Shown here in pieces: positions 1 through 7,347 of a stretch of DNA of 64,000 nucleotides. Every line of letters starts with the position of its first letter. Within the stretch, counting starts at the first letter, position 1. Made by a program: the position numbers and the translations under genes. The notes under the pieces are model-generated. The model was not told the DNA's origin. It did not search any database and saw nothing but the letters and a program-made list of their open reading frames with translations. This DNA is from Sphaerisporangium rubeum (GTDB taxonomy: Bacteria; Actinomycetota; Actinomycetes; Streptosporangiales; Streptosporangiaceae), in contig NZ_JACHIU010000001.1 of the NCBI RefSeq assembly GCF_014207705.1, positions 3,278,501 through 3,342,500 on the forward strand, read 5' to 3'.

Positions 1-198
1 GGCTCCGGAATGGCCGACCAGCACGACATTGCGCACCGCGTCCGGCCGGTCGGCCGAGGGTGCTCTGCCCGCGGCTCCCGAAGTGTGGCCCGTGTTCCTG
101 TCCGGCACGTCGCCTCCCGCGTCTCGCCGTGAGATGCGGCCGCGCGCGGCCACATCGTCCGCCGCCGCGCCCGCCGCCCCCGATAGAGCGCGGTGCAT
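1..198 (-). CDS. EF-G-like translational GTPase (EF-G2), N-terminus only
   Basis: Only the first 66 codons are in the window; the gene continues leftwards past position 1. The visible protein starts at ATG 198 behind a purine-rich GGAGG/AAAGG stretch. It has a low-complexity Ala/Gly/Arg leader of about 50 residues and ends in RNVVLVGHSGA, the start of a P-loop (GHSGAGKT in EF-G-like proteins). That strand-plus-P-loop wording is typical of the actinobacterial EF-G paralogue (EF-G2) rather than of canonical FusA, which has GHIDAGKT. EF-G2 binds ribosomes and GTP, but its role is poorly known. It is divergent from pgsA, with a roughly 200-bp shared upstream region. The family call is an inference from 20 informative residues; another P-loop GTPase is possible. 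Confidence 0.7.
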   Translation of the reverse strand, partial: MHRALSGAAGAAADDVAARGRISRRDAGGDVPDRNTGHTSGAAGRAPSADRPDAVRNVVLVGHSGA

Positions 199-400
199 TA
201 CAGCCTTTACCTCCGCCGCGCGGATCACAAGAGGCGAAAGGCAAAAGTGCTGAGCGACGAGGAACCGGCCACGGAAACGGCCGGTCCCTGTCGGTCCCGT
301 CGCCCTTCCCTTACCCGTTGACCGGTTCCATCGCACCAGGTGGCCGCCGCGGCGGCCCGTCAGCGCGTCCGGCCGCGCGGTGGCCTACGATCAAAGCGCG

Positions 401-1000
401 ATGTTGAAGCTCCTGCGTCCCGCCGTCACCCGCGTGCTGACCCCGATCGGCCGGGCGCTGGCCCGGCGCGGCGTCAGCCCCGACGTCATCACCGCGATCG
501 GCACGCTCGGCGTCGCCGTGAGCGCACTGGTCCTCTACCCCCTCGGCCAGCTGTGGTGGGGGTCGGTGGCCGTCGCGGTGTTCGCGCTCGCCGACCTGCT
601 GGACGGCGTGCTGGCCCGCATGCTCGGCCCCGGCAGCACATGGGGGGCCTTCCTCGACTCCACCCTCGACCGCGTCGGCGACGCCGCGATCTTCTCCGGC
701 CTGATCCTGTACTTCATGGGCACCGGCGAGCGGCTGCTCGCGGGGGTCGCGCTGTTCTGCCTGGTCGCGGGGGCCGTGGTGTCGTATGCCAAGGCCAGGG
801 CCGAAGGGCTCGGGCTGACCTGCGACGTCGGGCTGGCCGAGCGGTCCGAGCGGCTGATGGTGGTGCTGGTGGCGGTCGGGCTGTCCGGGCTCGGCGTGCC
901 GTACATCCTGCCGGCGGGGCTGTGGCTGCTCGCCGCGGCCAGCGCGTTCACCGCCGGGCAGCGAATCCTTCACGTCTACCGTCAGACGGTGCCAACATGA
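401..1000 (+). CDS. pgsA: Phosphatidylinositol phosphate synthase (CDP-alcohol phosphatidyltransferase)
   Basis: 199-residue integral membrane enzyme that joins CDP-diacylglycerol to inositol-1-phosphate, giving the phosphatidylinositol phosphate on which PIMs are built. The complete CDP-alcohol phosphotransferase signature D-x2-DG-x2-AR-x8-G-x3-D-x3-D is present (D65, D68, G69, A72, R73, G82, D86, D90), between hydrophobic helices. I chose ATG 401 rather than the in-frame GTG 380 because a TACGAT -10 hexamer lies at 386-391, which would make the mRNA leaderless or nearly so. It is followed by patA and pimA, the next enzymes of the pathway. The family is certain; inositol-phosphate specificity rests on these neighbours, since PgsA-type glycerol-phosphate enzymes share the motif. 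Confidence 0.92.
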   Translation: MLKLLRPAVTRVLTPIGRALARRGVSPDVITAIGTLGVAVSALVLYPLGQLWWGSVAVAVFALADLLDGVLARMLGPGSTWGAFLDSTLDRVGDAAIFSGLILYFMGTGERLLAGVALFCLVAGAVVSYAKARAEGLGLTCDVGLAERSERLMVVLVAVGLSGLGVPYILPAGLWLLAAASAFTAGQRILHVYRQTVPT

Positions 1001-1077
1001 ACGTAAGACCGTGACGCCGTCGCGTCACCGATCGCCTCACCGTCCCTTCCACCTCGTCTCCCGGGGGTGACCTCGCG

Positions 1078-1980
1078 TTGTCCGACAGGCTCGTGGCCTG
1101 GGCCTACCACCTCGGCTGGGTGCTCGTGCCCAAGCTGCCCGAGCGGCTGGTCGCCTGGGCCTTCCGGTTCATCGCCGACGCGCTGTGGCGGCGGCGCGGC
1201 CGGTCCGTCCTGCGTCTGGAGTCCAACCTCGCACGGGTCACCGGCAAGGACGCCGGCGACCCGTCCGTACGCGACCTCAGCAGGGCCGGGCTGCGGTCCT
1301 ACTTCCGCTACTGGATGGAGGCGCTGCGCCTGCCGGTCATCGGCAAGGAACGCATCCTGACCGGCACCCGCGACATCGGCGGTCAGCAGATCTTCGACGC
1401 GGTGGACAGCGGACGCGGCATCGTGCTGGCCCTGCCCCACATGGGCAACTGGGACCTCGCGGGGGCCTGGCTCGTCCACAAGGGCTACCCGTTCACGACG
1501 GTCATGGAGCGGCTCAAGCCCGAGTCGCTGTTCGACCGGTTCGTGGCGTTCCGCGAGAGCCTCGGCATGGAGGTCCTGCCGCTCACCGCCAAAGGCGGCG
1601 GCACCGCGCACGCCTTCGGTGTGCTCGCGCGGCGGCTGCGCTCGGGCAAGGCCGTGTGCCTGCCGGCCGAGCGCGACCTCACCGAGCGCGGCGTGCAGGT
1701 CGACTTCTTCGGCGCCGCGACCCGCATGGTCGCCGGGCCCGCGCTGCTGTCCCTGCAGACCGGCGCGCCGCTGCACCCGGCCGGCATCTGGTTCGACGGC
1801 GACGGCTGGTTCATCAAGATCCACCCCGAGATCCCCATCCCCGCCGAGGGCTCACGTCAGGAGAAGATCGCCGTCATGACGCAGGCCATGGCTCGCGCCT
1901 TCGAGGAGAGCATCGCCGAGCACCCCGAGGACTGGCACATGCTCCAGCGCATCTGGCTCGACGACCTGGACCCGCGGTGA
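1078..1980 (+). CDS. patA: Phosphatidylinositol mannoside acyltransferase
   Basis: 300-residue member of the LpxL/HtrB-like lysophospholipid acyltransferases. In actinobacteria it transfers a palmitoyl group to the 6-position of the mannose of PIM1/PIM2 at the cytoplasmic membrane. The HX4D catalytic motif is visible as HMGNWD (H121, D126), and the later segment LPAERDLTERGVQ carries the conserved acidic residue seen in PatA-type enzymes. The start is TTG 1078, with a GGGGGTGA ribosome-binding site 8-10 nt upstream; no good ATG or GTG exists near it. It lies between pgsA and pimA with only 7 nt before pimA, so it is almost certainly co-transcribed with pimA. Function is inferred from family and context. 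Confidence 0.9.
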   Translation: MSDRLVAWAYHLGWVLVPKLPERLVAWAFRFIADALWRRRGRSVLRLESNLARVTGKDAGDPSVRDLSRAGLRSYFRYWMEALRLPVIGKERILTGTRDIGGQQIFDAVDSGRGIVLALPHMGNWDLAGAWLVHKGYPFTTVMERLKPESLFDRFVAFRESLGMEVLPLTAKGGGTAHAFGVLARRLRSGKAVCLPAERDLTERGVQVDFFGAATRMVAGPALLSLQTGAPLHPAGIWFDGDGWFIKIHPEIPIPAEGSRQEKIAVMTQAMARAFEESIAEHPEDWHMLQRIWLDDLDPR

Positions 1981-1987
1981 TCGCGCC

Positions 1988-3205
1988 ATGAGAGTGGGCA
2001 TGGTCTGCCCCTACTCCTGGGACGTCCCCGGAGGCGTCATGGCGCACGTCCGCGACCTGTCCGAGGCGCTCATCGAGGACGGCCACCAGGTGTCGGTCAT
2101 GGCCCCCGCCGCCGAGGACGCGCACCTGCCGTACTACGTCACCAGCGCCGGCCGTGCCGTCCCCGTGCCGTACAACGGGTCGGTGGCCCGGCTCGCCTTC
2201 GGGTTCCTGTCCGCGGGCCGGGTGCGGCGGTGGCTCGCCGAGGGACGGTTCGACGTGCTCCACGTGCACGAGCCGTCGGTGCCGTCGGTGGGCCTGCTGG
2301 CCTGCTGGGCCGCCGAGGGCCCCATCGTCGCGACGTTCCACGCGTCGTTCCCGCGCTCGCGCGCGCTGTCGGTGTCCGCGCCGGTGCTGCAGACCGCTCT
2401 GGAGAAGATCACCGGCCGGATCGCGGTGTCCGACGCGGCGCGCAAGACCCTGGTGGAGCACATCGGCGGGGACGCCGTGCTGATCCCCAACGGCGTCACC
2501 GTGGGCCGGTACGCCGAGGCCGAGCCGCTCGAGGGGTGGGGGCCGGACGGCGGCGTGATCGGCTTCCTCGGCCGCATGGACGAGCCGCGCAAGGGCCTGC
2601 CGGTGCTGCTCGACGCGTTCACCCGGCTCGCCCCCGAGCGTCCGGGCCTGCGGCTTCTCGTCGCCGGCCCCGGCGACGCCGGCGAGGTCCTCGGCAAGGT
2701 CCCCGCGGCGCTGCGCGACCGCGTCGGCGTGCTCGGCATGGTCAGCGAGGAGGACAAGGTCCGCGCCTACCACTCGGTCGACGTGTTCTGCGCACCCAAC
2801 ACCGGCGGCGAGAGCTTCGGCATCGTCCTCGCCGAGGCCATGGCCGCCGGCGCCGCGATCCTCGCCAGCGACATCCCCGCCTTCCGCAAGGTCCTCGGCG
2901 ACGGCGCCGCCGGCGCGCTGTTCACCACCGGCGACCCGGCGTCCCTCGCCGAAGGCGCCGCCGCGCTCCTCGACGACCCCGCGCGCCGCGCCGGCCTGTC
3001 GGAGCAGGCACGCCAGGCGGTGCGCGCGTACGACTGGTCCACCGTGGCCCGCGACGTCGTGCGGGTCTACGAGACCGTCACCGAGGGCACCACCGGCGTG
3101 GTCGCCGACGAGGCCCCCCGCGGCCGCGAGGGCTCCGGCTGGCTCGCCGGCACCGGCGCACGCGTCCGCGACACCGTCCGTTCCCGCCTCGGCGGCGCTC
3201 CGTGA
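1988..3205 (+). CDS. pimA: Phosphatidylinositol alpha-mannosyltransferase (GT4)
   Basis: 405-residue GT-B glycosyltransferase that puts the first mannose from GDP-mannose on phosphatidylinositol at the inner face of the membrane. It shows the GGV loop near residue 15, H118 in TFHAS (a residue position also known as important in mycobacterial PimA), R196 and K202 in GRMDEPRKG, and the GT4 E-x7-E motif ESFGIVLAE (E275, E283). It starts 7 nt after patA. The C-terminal 30 residues are basic and low in complexity. The stop codon TGA 3203-3205 is overlapped by GTG 3202, the first of two tiny coupled reading frames described separately. Confidence 0.93.
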   Translation: MRVGMVCPYSWDVPGGVMAHVRDLSEALIEDGHQVSVMAPAAEDAHLPYYVTSAGRAVPVPYNGSVARLAFGFLSAGRVRRWLAEGRFDVLHVHEPSVPSVGLLACWAAEGPIVATFHASFPRSRALSVSAPVLQTALEKITGRIAVSDAARKTLVEHIGGDAVLIPNGVTVGRYAEAEPLEGWGPDGGVIGFLGRMDEPRKGLPVLLDAFTRLAPERPGLRLLVAGPGDAGEVLGKVPAALRDRVGVLGMVSEEDKVRAYHSVDVFCAPNTGGESFGIVLAEAMAAGAAILASDIPAFRKVLGDGAAGALFTTGDPASLAEGAAALLDDPARRAGLSEQARQAVRAYDWSTVARDVVRVYETVTEGTTGVVADEAPRGREGSGWLAGTGARVRDTVRSRLGGAP

Positions 3206-3261
3206 CCACCAGCGTGATCCCGCCGATCTCCGTCCGCTCCCGTCAGGGTGACGCCACATGA
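3202..3261 (+). CDS. 19-residue coupled micro-ORF 1 (first 56-bp repeat copy)
   Basis: Reads MTTSVIPPISVRSRQGDAT from GTG 3202. The start overlaps the pimA stop (GTGA) and its own stop TGA 3259-3261 overlaps the ATG of the next micro-ORF (ATGA). The sequence is one copy of a 56-bp repeat whose third copy is the start of the LemA-like gene. There is no known homologue that I recognise. It may work only as a translational relay or spacer rather than as a peptide. Expression is unproven. Confidence 0.4.
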   Translation: MTTSVIPPISVRSRQGDAT

Positions 3262-3317
3262 CCACCCCCGTGGTCGCACCCGTCACCTTCCGCTCCTGTC
3301 TCGGTGCCGCCACATGA
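3258..3317 (+). CDS. 19-residue coupled micro-ORF 2 (second 56-bp repeat copy)
   Basis: Reads MTTPVVAPVTFRSCLGAAT from ATG 3258. Both ends form ATGA overlaps: with micro-ORF 1 upstream and with ATG 3314 of the LemA-like gene downstream. The first four residues, MTTP, equal those of the downstream protein, as expected for a duplication of its start. The segment before this ATG (CAGGGTGACGCCAC) is a better ribosome-binding context than the one before 3314 (CTCGGTGCCGCCAC), so ribosomes may load here and be passed on. Coding status is an inference from geometry. Confidence 0.4.
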   Translation: MTTPVVAPVTFRSCLGAAT

Positions 3318-3856
3318 CCACCCCCATGATCCTGCTGGCCGCCGGCCTCGCCGCCGTGCTGCTCGCCGTGTACATCTCCTGGCGGGCCGGACGGCTCGAT
3401 CGCCTGCACATCCGCCTGGAGAGCGCACGAGAAGCCCTGGACGCCGCGCTGCTGCGCCGCGCGGCGGTCTGCATGGAACTGGCCGCGTCCCGGGTCCTCG
3501 ACCCCGCGACCAGCCTCCTGCTCGCCGCCGCCACCCACGAGGCGCGGACCGCGGGCCCCGACGAGCGTGAGCACGCCGAGAGCGACCTGTCCCGCGCGCT
3601 GCGTGCCGTCGTGGACCAGGACCGCTTCAGGGAACGACTCGCCGAGACCCCGGCGGGACCGGAGCTCCTGGCCGAACTCGACTCGGCCGTCACCAAGGTC
3701 ATCTACTCCCGCCGCTTCTACAACAACGCCGTCGGCGTCACCCGCCAGGCCCAGCGCCGCTGGCTGGCCCGCACCCTCCGCCTCGCCGGCCACACCGAGT
3801 ACCCGTCCTACTTCGAGATCGACGACGCCGAACCCACGACCTTCGCCGACCGCTGA
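3314..3856 (+). CDS. Small membrane-anchored LemA-like protein, function unknown
   Basis: 180 residues: an N-terminal transmembrane helix (about residues 4-20, ILLAAGLAAVLLAV), then a mostly helical cytosolic or peripheral domain. Near residues 127-140 it reads SRRFYNNAV, which resembles the R-x-x-YN/FYN segment of LemA-family helical-bundle proteins. Its position right after pimA is conserved in my memory of Streptomyces. I chose ATG 3314; an in-frame upstream start at 3248 would add 22 residues that read through repeat sequence. It is linked to pimA through two micro-ORFs with stop-start overlaps. No enzymatic motif is visible and its role is unknown. Confidence 0.75.
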   Translation: MTTPMILLAAGLAAVLLAVYISWRAGRLDRLHIRLESAREALDAALLRRAAVCMELAASRVLDPATSLLLAAATHEARTAGPDEREHAESDLSRALRAVVDQDRFRERLAETPAGPELLAELDSAVTKVIYSRRFYNNAVGVTRQAQRRWLARTLRLAGHTEYPSYFEIDDAEPTTFADR

Positions 3857-3908
3857 TCCCTCACCCCCACCGGCGGGACCCGGCGGATTCCGGTCCGGAG
3901 TCCACGGA

Positions 3909-4113
3909 TCAGACGGTCACCTCCTCCGCCGTGCCGATCGGCAGCCAACGGAAGCTCTCCCGCACACCGGCAGACGCGCCGGCCAGCGCACGCTCCATCG
4001 CCTCGCGGCCCTCCACGAAGTGCCGCCAGCCCTCGTAGTGCACCGGCAGCACGACCGCTCACCTCGATGAGAGTGGTGGGACCACCGATATGGGTGACAC
4101 GGACACCTGTCAT
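3909..4113 (-). pseudogene. MBL-fold metallohydrolase remnant with the centre deleted
   Basis: From ATG 4113 the minus strand reads MTGVRVTHIGGPTTLIEV, the start of UlaG-like metallo-beta-lactamase-fold hydrolases. A few bases later, in another frame, it reads VVLPVHYEGWRHF and runs to a stop at 3909 with RWLPIGTAEEVTV, which is the C-terminus of the same family. The whole metal-binding core (HxHxDH and following, roughly 160-180 residues) is missing, and the junction lies at about 4052-4062. An intact ribosome-binding site (GGGGAG) precedes the ATG. I infer an internal deletion with a frameshift. The remaining 3857-3908 and 4114-4168 hold nothing else I can name. Confidence 0.8.
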
Positions 4114-4168
4114 GTGAGGTCTCCCCAGGTAGTGCTTTCGTGATGCCGCGGGTGGACTCGATCCGCCG

Positions 4169-4873
4169 TCAGGTGAGCGTCGCGCGGACGACCGCGCCGG
4201 GTTCGGGGCCGGCCTCGGCGAGCACGGTGGCGTCGCCGGCCCAGATGCCGGAACCGCCGGGTGTGCGGACGTACTCGCCGCCGGCGGGCCCGGCGAAGCT
4301 CGCGACGGCCACCGTCACCCCGTGATCGGCGGCGACCCTCCTGGCGCGGTCACCCGGCACGGCCGCGTCCCGCTCGTGCTCGCACACCCCCGCGGCGTAG
4401 ACGTCGATCCCGAGCGCGACCGTCCTCGCGGCGTGCTCGGGTACACCGGTGTCCTTGCAGACGGCGAGCCCGAGCCGCCAGCCGTCCACCTCCAGCACCG
4501 CGGGCTCCGCACCGGGGGTGAACCGCTCCGGTTCGGCGCCGCCGAGGTACAGCTTCCGGTACGCCACCGCGACCCCCGCGCCGTCCACGGCCAGCATCGC
4601 GATCCACGCGGCCCCGCCGGCCCCGCCGGCCGGCGCTCCGGCGAGCGCCACCGTCCCCGTCTCCGCGCACGCCTCGACGAGCGGAGACAGCCGCGGATCA
4701 TCTGGCGGGACGACCGGCGCGTCCAGCTCGTACCCCGTCAGCGACAACTCGGGGAACACCACCACCCTGGCCCGCGCCGCGCGGACCGCCACCGCGTGCG
4801 CCACCGCGTTGGCCGCCACGTCCCGCACGGCACATCGCGGCTGCGCGACGGCGATCGTCAAAGGACCTCGCAT
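4169..4873 (-). CDS. Carbon-nitrogen hydrolase (nitrilase superfamily)
   Basis: 234 residues with the Glu-Lys-Cys triad of the superfamily: E42 in VFPELSLTGYEL, K107 in YRKLYL and C139 in LGLAVCKD. It likely hydrolyses an amide or nitrile; the substrate cannot be told from sequence. It is a little shorter than the usual 260-280 residues but the fold elements look complete. Start ATG 4873 follows GGGAGG by 4 nt. It is the downstream neighbour, on the same strand, of an anti-sigma-like ATPase (140 nt apart). Confidence 0.85.
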   Translation of the reverse strand: MRGPLTIAVAQPRCAVRDVAANAVAHAVAVRAARARVVVFPELSLTGYELDAPVVPPDDPRLSPLVEACAETGTVALAGAPAGGAGGAAWIAMLAVDGAGVAVAYRKLYLGGAEPERFTPGAEPAVLEVDGWRLGLAVCKDTGVPEHAARTVALGIDVYAAGVCEHERDAAVPGDRARRVAADHGVTVAVASFAGPAGGEYVRTPGGSGIWAGDATVLAEAGPEPGAVVRATLT

Positions 4874-5013
4874 CAGGCCTCCCGCGCCGGAGAATGCAGG
4901 CATCGTACGACCCACGCGATCACGCCGCCGCAAGAGGCGCCGTGAAACCTCTGGCTCCCCGGCGCCGCTGTCCGCGGAGGGTACCGCTCCGTCGCGCCGC
5001 CCGGCCGCTCGGC

Positions 5014-5610
5014 TCAGGGCAGGAGCCGGGCCTGGTGCCGTGCCAGGTGGAACAGCGGCGGATAGGTGAGCCGTGTGCCTGACGAGGTCGGCAGGGCGAA
5101 GGCCACCGTCTTGGCCGGCGCGTCCGTGGTGAACGTGGCCGTCCGGTAGGCCCGGCAGTACCCGCCGGAAAGAGCGCGGACCAGCAGCAGCCCCCGGCCG
5201 CTCTCGGCGAACAGGTCGGCCGCGGTCAGCGCCGCCTCGCGGTCCAGCATGGCGGGAATCCGGCCGAGACCCGGGTCGGCGTCCACCACCTCGCACCACA
5301 CCGGCACGGCCGCGACCTCGAAGATCCGCACCTCGTACGGCGGCCTGCCGTGCCGTTCGGCGTTGACGGCGAGCTCGGCCACCGCCAGCTCGGCGTCCTC
5401 CACCTCCGCCACGGGAATCCCCCGCTCCCGCAGCGCATCCCGCACCAGCGCGCGGGCCCTCGCCACGACCGATCCCGGCGACGGTGCCGCCACCAGCATG
5501 CCGATGTCCAAATGCGCCTCCGCGGTGCGCTGCCGGGGAACCGCCGGCACGGCCGGCCGCCCTCCCGTGACGCGGGACGTCTCCGCCGGACGGCGGGGTG
5601 CGGACCACAC
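5014..5610 (-). CDS. Anti-sigma-factor-like ATP-binding protein (HATPase_c_2)
   Basis: 198 residues. The core has the Bergerat ATP-fold signs of RsbW/SpoIIAB-like proteins: an N-box-like AVAELAVNAERHG (about residues 82-94) and a G-box region ESGRGLLLVRALS. In streptomycetes such small soluble GHKL proteins are very numerous and act as anti-sigma factors or partner-switching kinases. Start GTG 5610 is preceded by GGGAGGT with 8-nt spacing; in-frame upstream starts to 5769 lack such a site and would read into the M20 gene's upstream region. No cognate sigma factor or anti-anti-sigma factor lies nearby, so its partner is unknown. Confidence 0.8.
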   Translation of the reverse strand: MWSAPRRPAETSRVTGGRPAVPAVPRQRTAEAHLDIGMLVAAPSPGSVVARARALVRDALRERGIPVAEVEDAELAVAELAVNAERHGRPPYEVRIFEVAAVPVWCEVVDADPGLGRIPAMLDREAALTAADLFAESGRGLLLVRALSGGYCRAYRTATFTTDAPAKTVAFALPTSSGTRLTYPPLFHLARHQARLLP

Positions 5611-5756
5611 GTCGGTGCACCTCCCTGATCGAGAACCTGTAGGCGATCCGCCGATCACACTGCCCACCCAGCACCCGCCATGCCTCATCCCCGGCAAAGG
5701 AATCCCCTCGGCCGTCCCGGGACGGCCGCGCCGGTGGTGGCTGCGATGATTCGTGC

Positions 5757-7181
5757 ATGGAACACGCACAGGTCCGCGAAGCGGTGGTCACGGGATGGAA
5801 CGACCATGTTCTGCCGAGCCTGTCGGCTCTGGTGGAGATACCTGCGGTCTCGCCGGCCTATGACGCCGGGTGGGAGGGGAAGGGGCATCTGCGGGCCGCG
5901 GTGGACCATGTGCGGGACTGGGTGGAGTCGCGAGGGCTGCCTGGGGTGCGGTGTGAGGTGGTGTGTTTCGAGGGGCGGGCTCCGTTGCTCGTCGTGGACG
6001 TGCCGGCCACGGCGGGGGCGGTTTCGCGGGGGACGGCGCTGCTGTACGGGCATCTGGACAAGCAGCCGCCGCTCGGGGACTGGTCGGAGGGGCTCGGGCC
6101 GTGGCGGGCGGTGCTGCGGGACGGGCGGCTGTACGGTCGGGGTGCGGTGGACGACGGGTACGCGGGGTACGCGGCGGTGACGGCGCTGGAGGCGGTCCGC
6201 GCGGGAGGCGGGGAGCACGCGCGGGTGGTGCTGGTGCTGGAGACCGGGGAGGAGTCGGGAAGCCCGGATCTGCCGGTGTACCTGGAGCGTCTGGCGGAGG
6301 GGCTCGGCGAGGTGTCGCTGGTGGTCTGCCTGGACGGCGGCGGCGGGGACTACGAGCGGATGTGGCTGACCACGAGCCTGCGCGGCGTGGTGCAGGCGAC
6401 CGTCACGGTGCGGGTCCTTGAGACGGCGGCCCACTCGGGGGTCGCGAGCGGCATCGTGCCGAGTTCCTTCCGCGTCATGCGGCGGCTGCTCGACCGGCTG
6501 GAGGACGCGGAGACCGGCGAGGTCACCGTCCCCGAGATGAACGTGCCGATCCCGCCTGAGCGGCGCGCGGAGGCCGAGGCGCTCGCCGCGCTGCGGCCGG
6601 GAGAGGCCGCGGGCCGGTTCCGGCTGCCGGCCGGCATGCGGCCGGTCTGCGGCGACGAGGTCGAGCTGCTCCTCAACAACACGTGGCGTCCGACGTTGTC
6701 GGTGATCGGCGCCGCCGGCCTCCCCGACCCCGCCGTGGCCGGCGCCGTCCTGCGCGCCGCCACGTCCCTGCGCCTGAGCTTCCGCACCCCGCCACCGGTG
6801 GACGCCGAGGCCGCCAAGGAGGCGCTGGTGAAGATCCTCACCACCGACGTCCCCTACGGCGCGCAGGTCGAGGTCACCGACTTCCTCCTGCTGAACGGCT
6901 GGCAGGCCCCACCTGCCGCGCCGTGGCTGGACACGGCGCTGCGGGACTCCGGCGAGCACGTGTTCGGCGCCGAACCCCGCGGCTTCGCCCTCGGCGGCGG
7001 CATCCCGTTCATGGAGATGCTCGGCCGCCGCTACCCCTCCGCGCAGTTCGTCGTCACCGGCGCGCTCGGCGCCGACTCCAACATGCACGTCCCCGACGAA
7101 TGGCTCAACGTCCCCTTCGCCATGCGGGTCACCGAGGCGGTGGCGCACATCCTGCACGCGCACGCGCGCGCCGGCGTCTAG
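5757..7181 (+). CDS. M20 family metallopeptidase
   Basis: 474 residues, a complete M20/ArgE/DapE/carnosinase-type dizinc peptidase. Visible ligands: H in LYGHLDKQP, the bridging D in GRGAVDDGYAG, the catalytic/ligand pair in LETGEESGS, D in VCLDGGG and the C-terminal H in DSNMHVPDEW. The layout (catalytic domain, dimerisation insert, catalytic domain) and length fit cytosolic dipeptidases. The exact substrate is unknown. The first half (to about 6,450) uses G-ending codons far more than the second half, which uses C-ending ones. Start ATG 5757 has no obvious ribosome-binding site. Confidence 0.9.
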   Translation: MEHAQVREAVVTGWNDHVLPSLSALVEIPAVSPAYDAGWEGKGHLRAAVDHVRDWVESRGLPGVRCEVVCFEGRAPLLVVDVPATAGAVSRGTALLYGHLDKQPPLGDWSEGLGPWRAVLRDGRLYGRGAVDDGYAGYAAVTALEAVRAGGGEHARVVLVLETGEESGSPDLPVYLERLAEGLGEVSLVVCLDGGGGDYERMWLTTSLRGVVQATVTVRVLETAAHSGVASGIVPSSFRVMRRLLDRLEDAETGEVTVPEMNVPIPPERRAEAEALAALRPGEAAGRFRLPAGMRPVCGDEVELLLNNTWRPTLSVIGAAGLPDPAVAGAVLRAATSLRLSFRTPPPVDAEAAKEALVKILTTDVPYGAQVEVTDFLLLNGWQAPPAAPWLDTALRDSGEHVFGAEPRGFALGGGIPFMEMLGRRYPSAQFVVTGALGADSNMHVPDEWLNVPFAMRVTEAVAHILHAHARAGV

Positions 7182-7291
7182 GGCCGTGACCGGTACGTGA
7201 GGCCCGCCGCGGCGTGGGTCGGCCGCGGGTGCGCCGGAGGCGGCCAGGATGCGGAAGATCGGAAGAAGTTCGCGCAGAGCAGGGATCATGC

Positions 7292-7320
7292 TTGACAGGC
7301 ATCGGTAAGCTCGTGGCGAT
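7292..7320 (+). promoter_or_regulatory. Probable promoter of the DUF3048 gene
   Basis: A perfect TTGACA -35 hexamer at 7292-7297 is followed after 17 nt by GGCGAT at 7315-7320. The -35 is convincing; the -10 is weak. Confidence 0.4.
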
Positions 7321-7347
7321 TTCCGGCATATCTGGAGGAGTCGTGCC

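Larger units (their letters stand above)
3202..3325 (+). repeat. 56-bp tandem repeat spanning the pimA stop and the next gene start
   Basis: Copies begin at 3202, 3258 and 3314 (spacing exactly 56 bp), each opening with (A/G)TGACCACC and, for the first two, closing with GCCAC. Copies 1 and 2 agree at roughly 70-75% of positions. Because 56 equals 20 codons minus 4 nt, each copy reproduces a stop-start overlap. Confidence 0.85.

Noticed and set aside
1874-3793. Long antisense open frame opposite pimA
   Set aside because: It is a GC-driven shadow of pimA with no family motif; the same kind of frame lies opposite most genes here.
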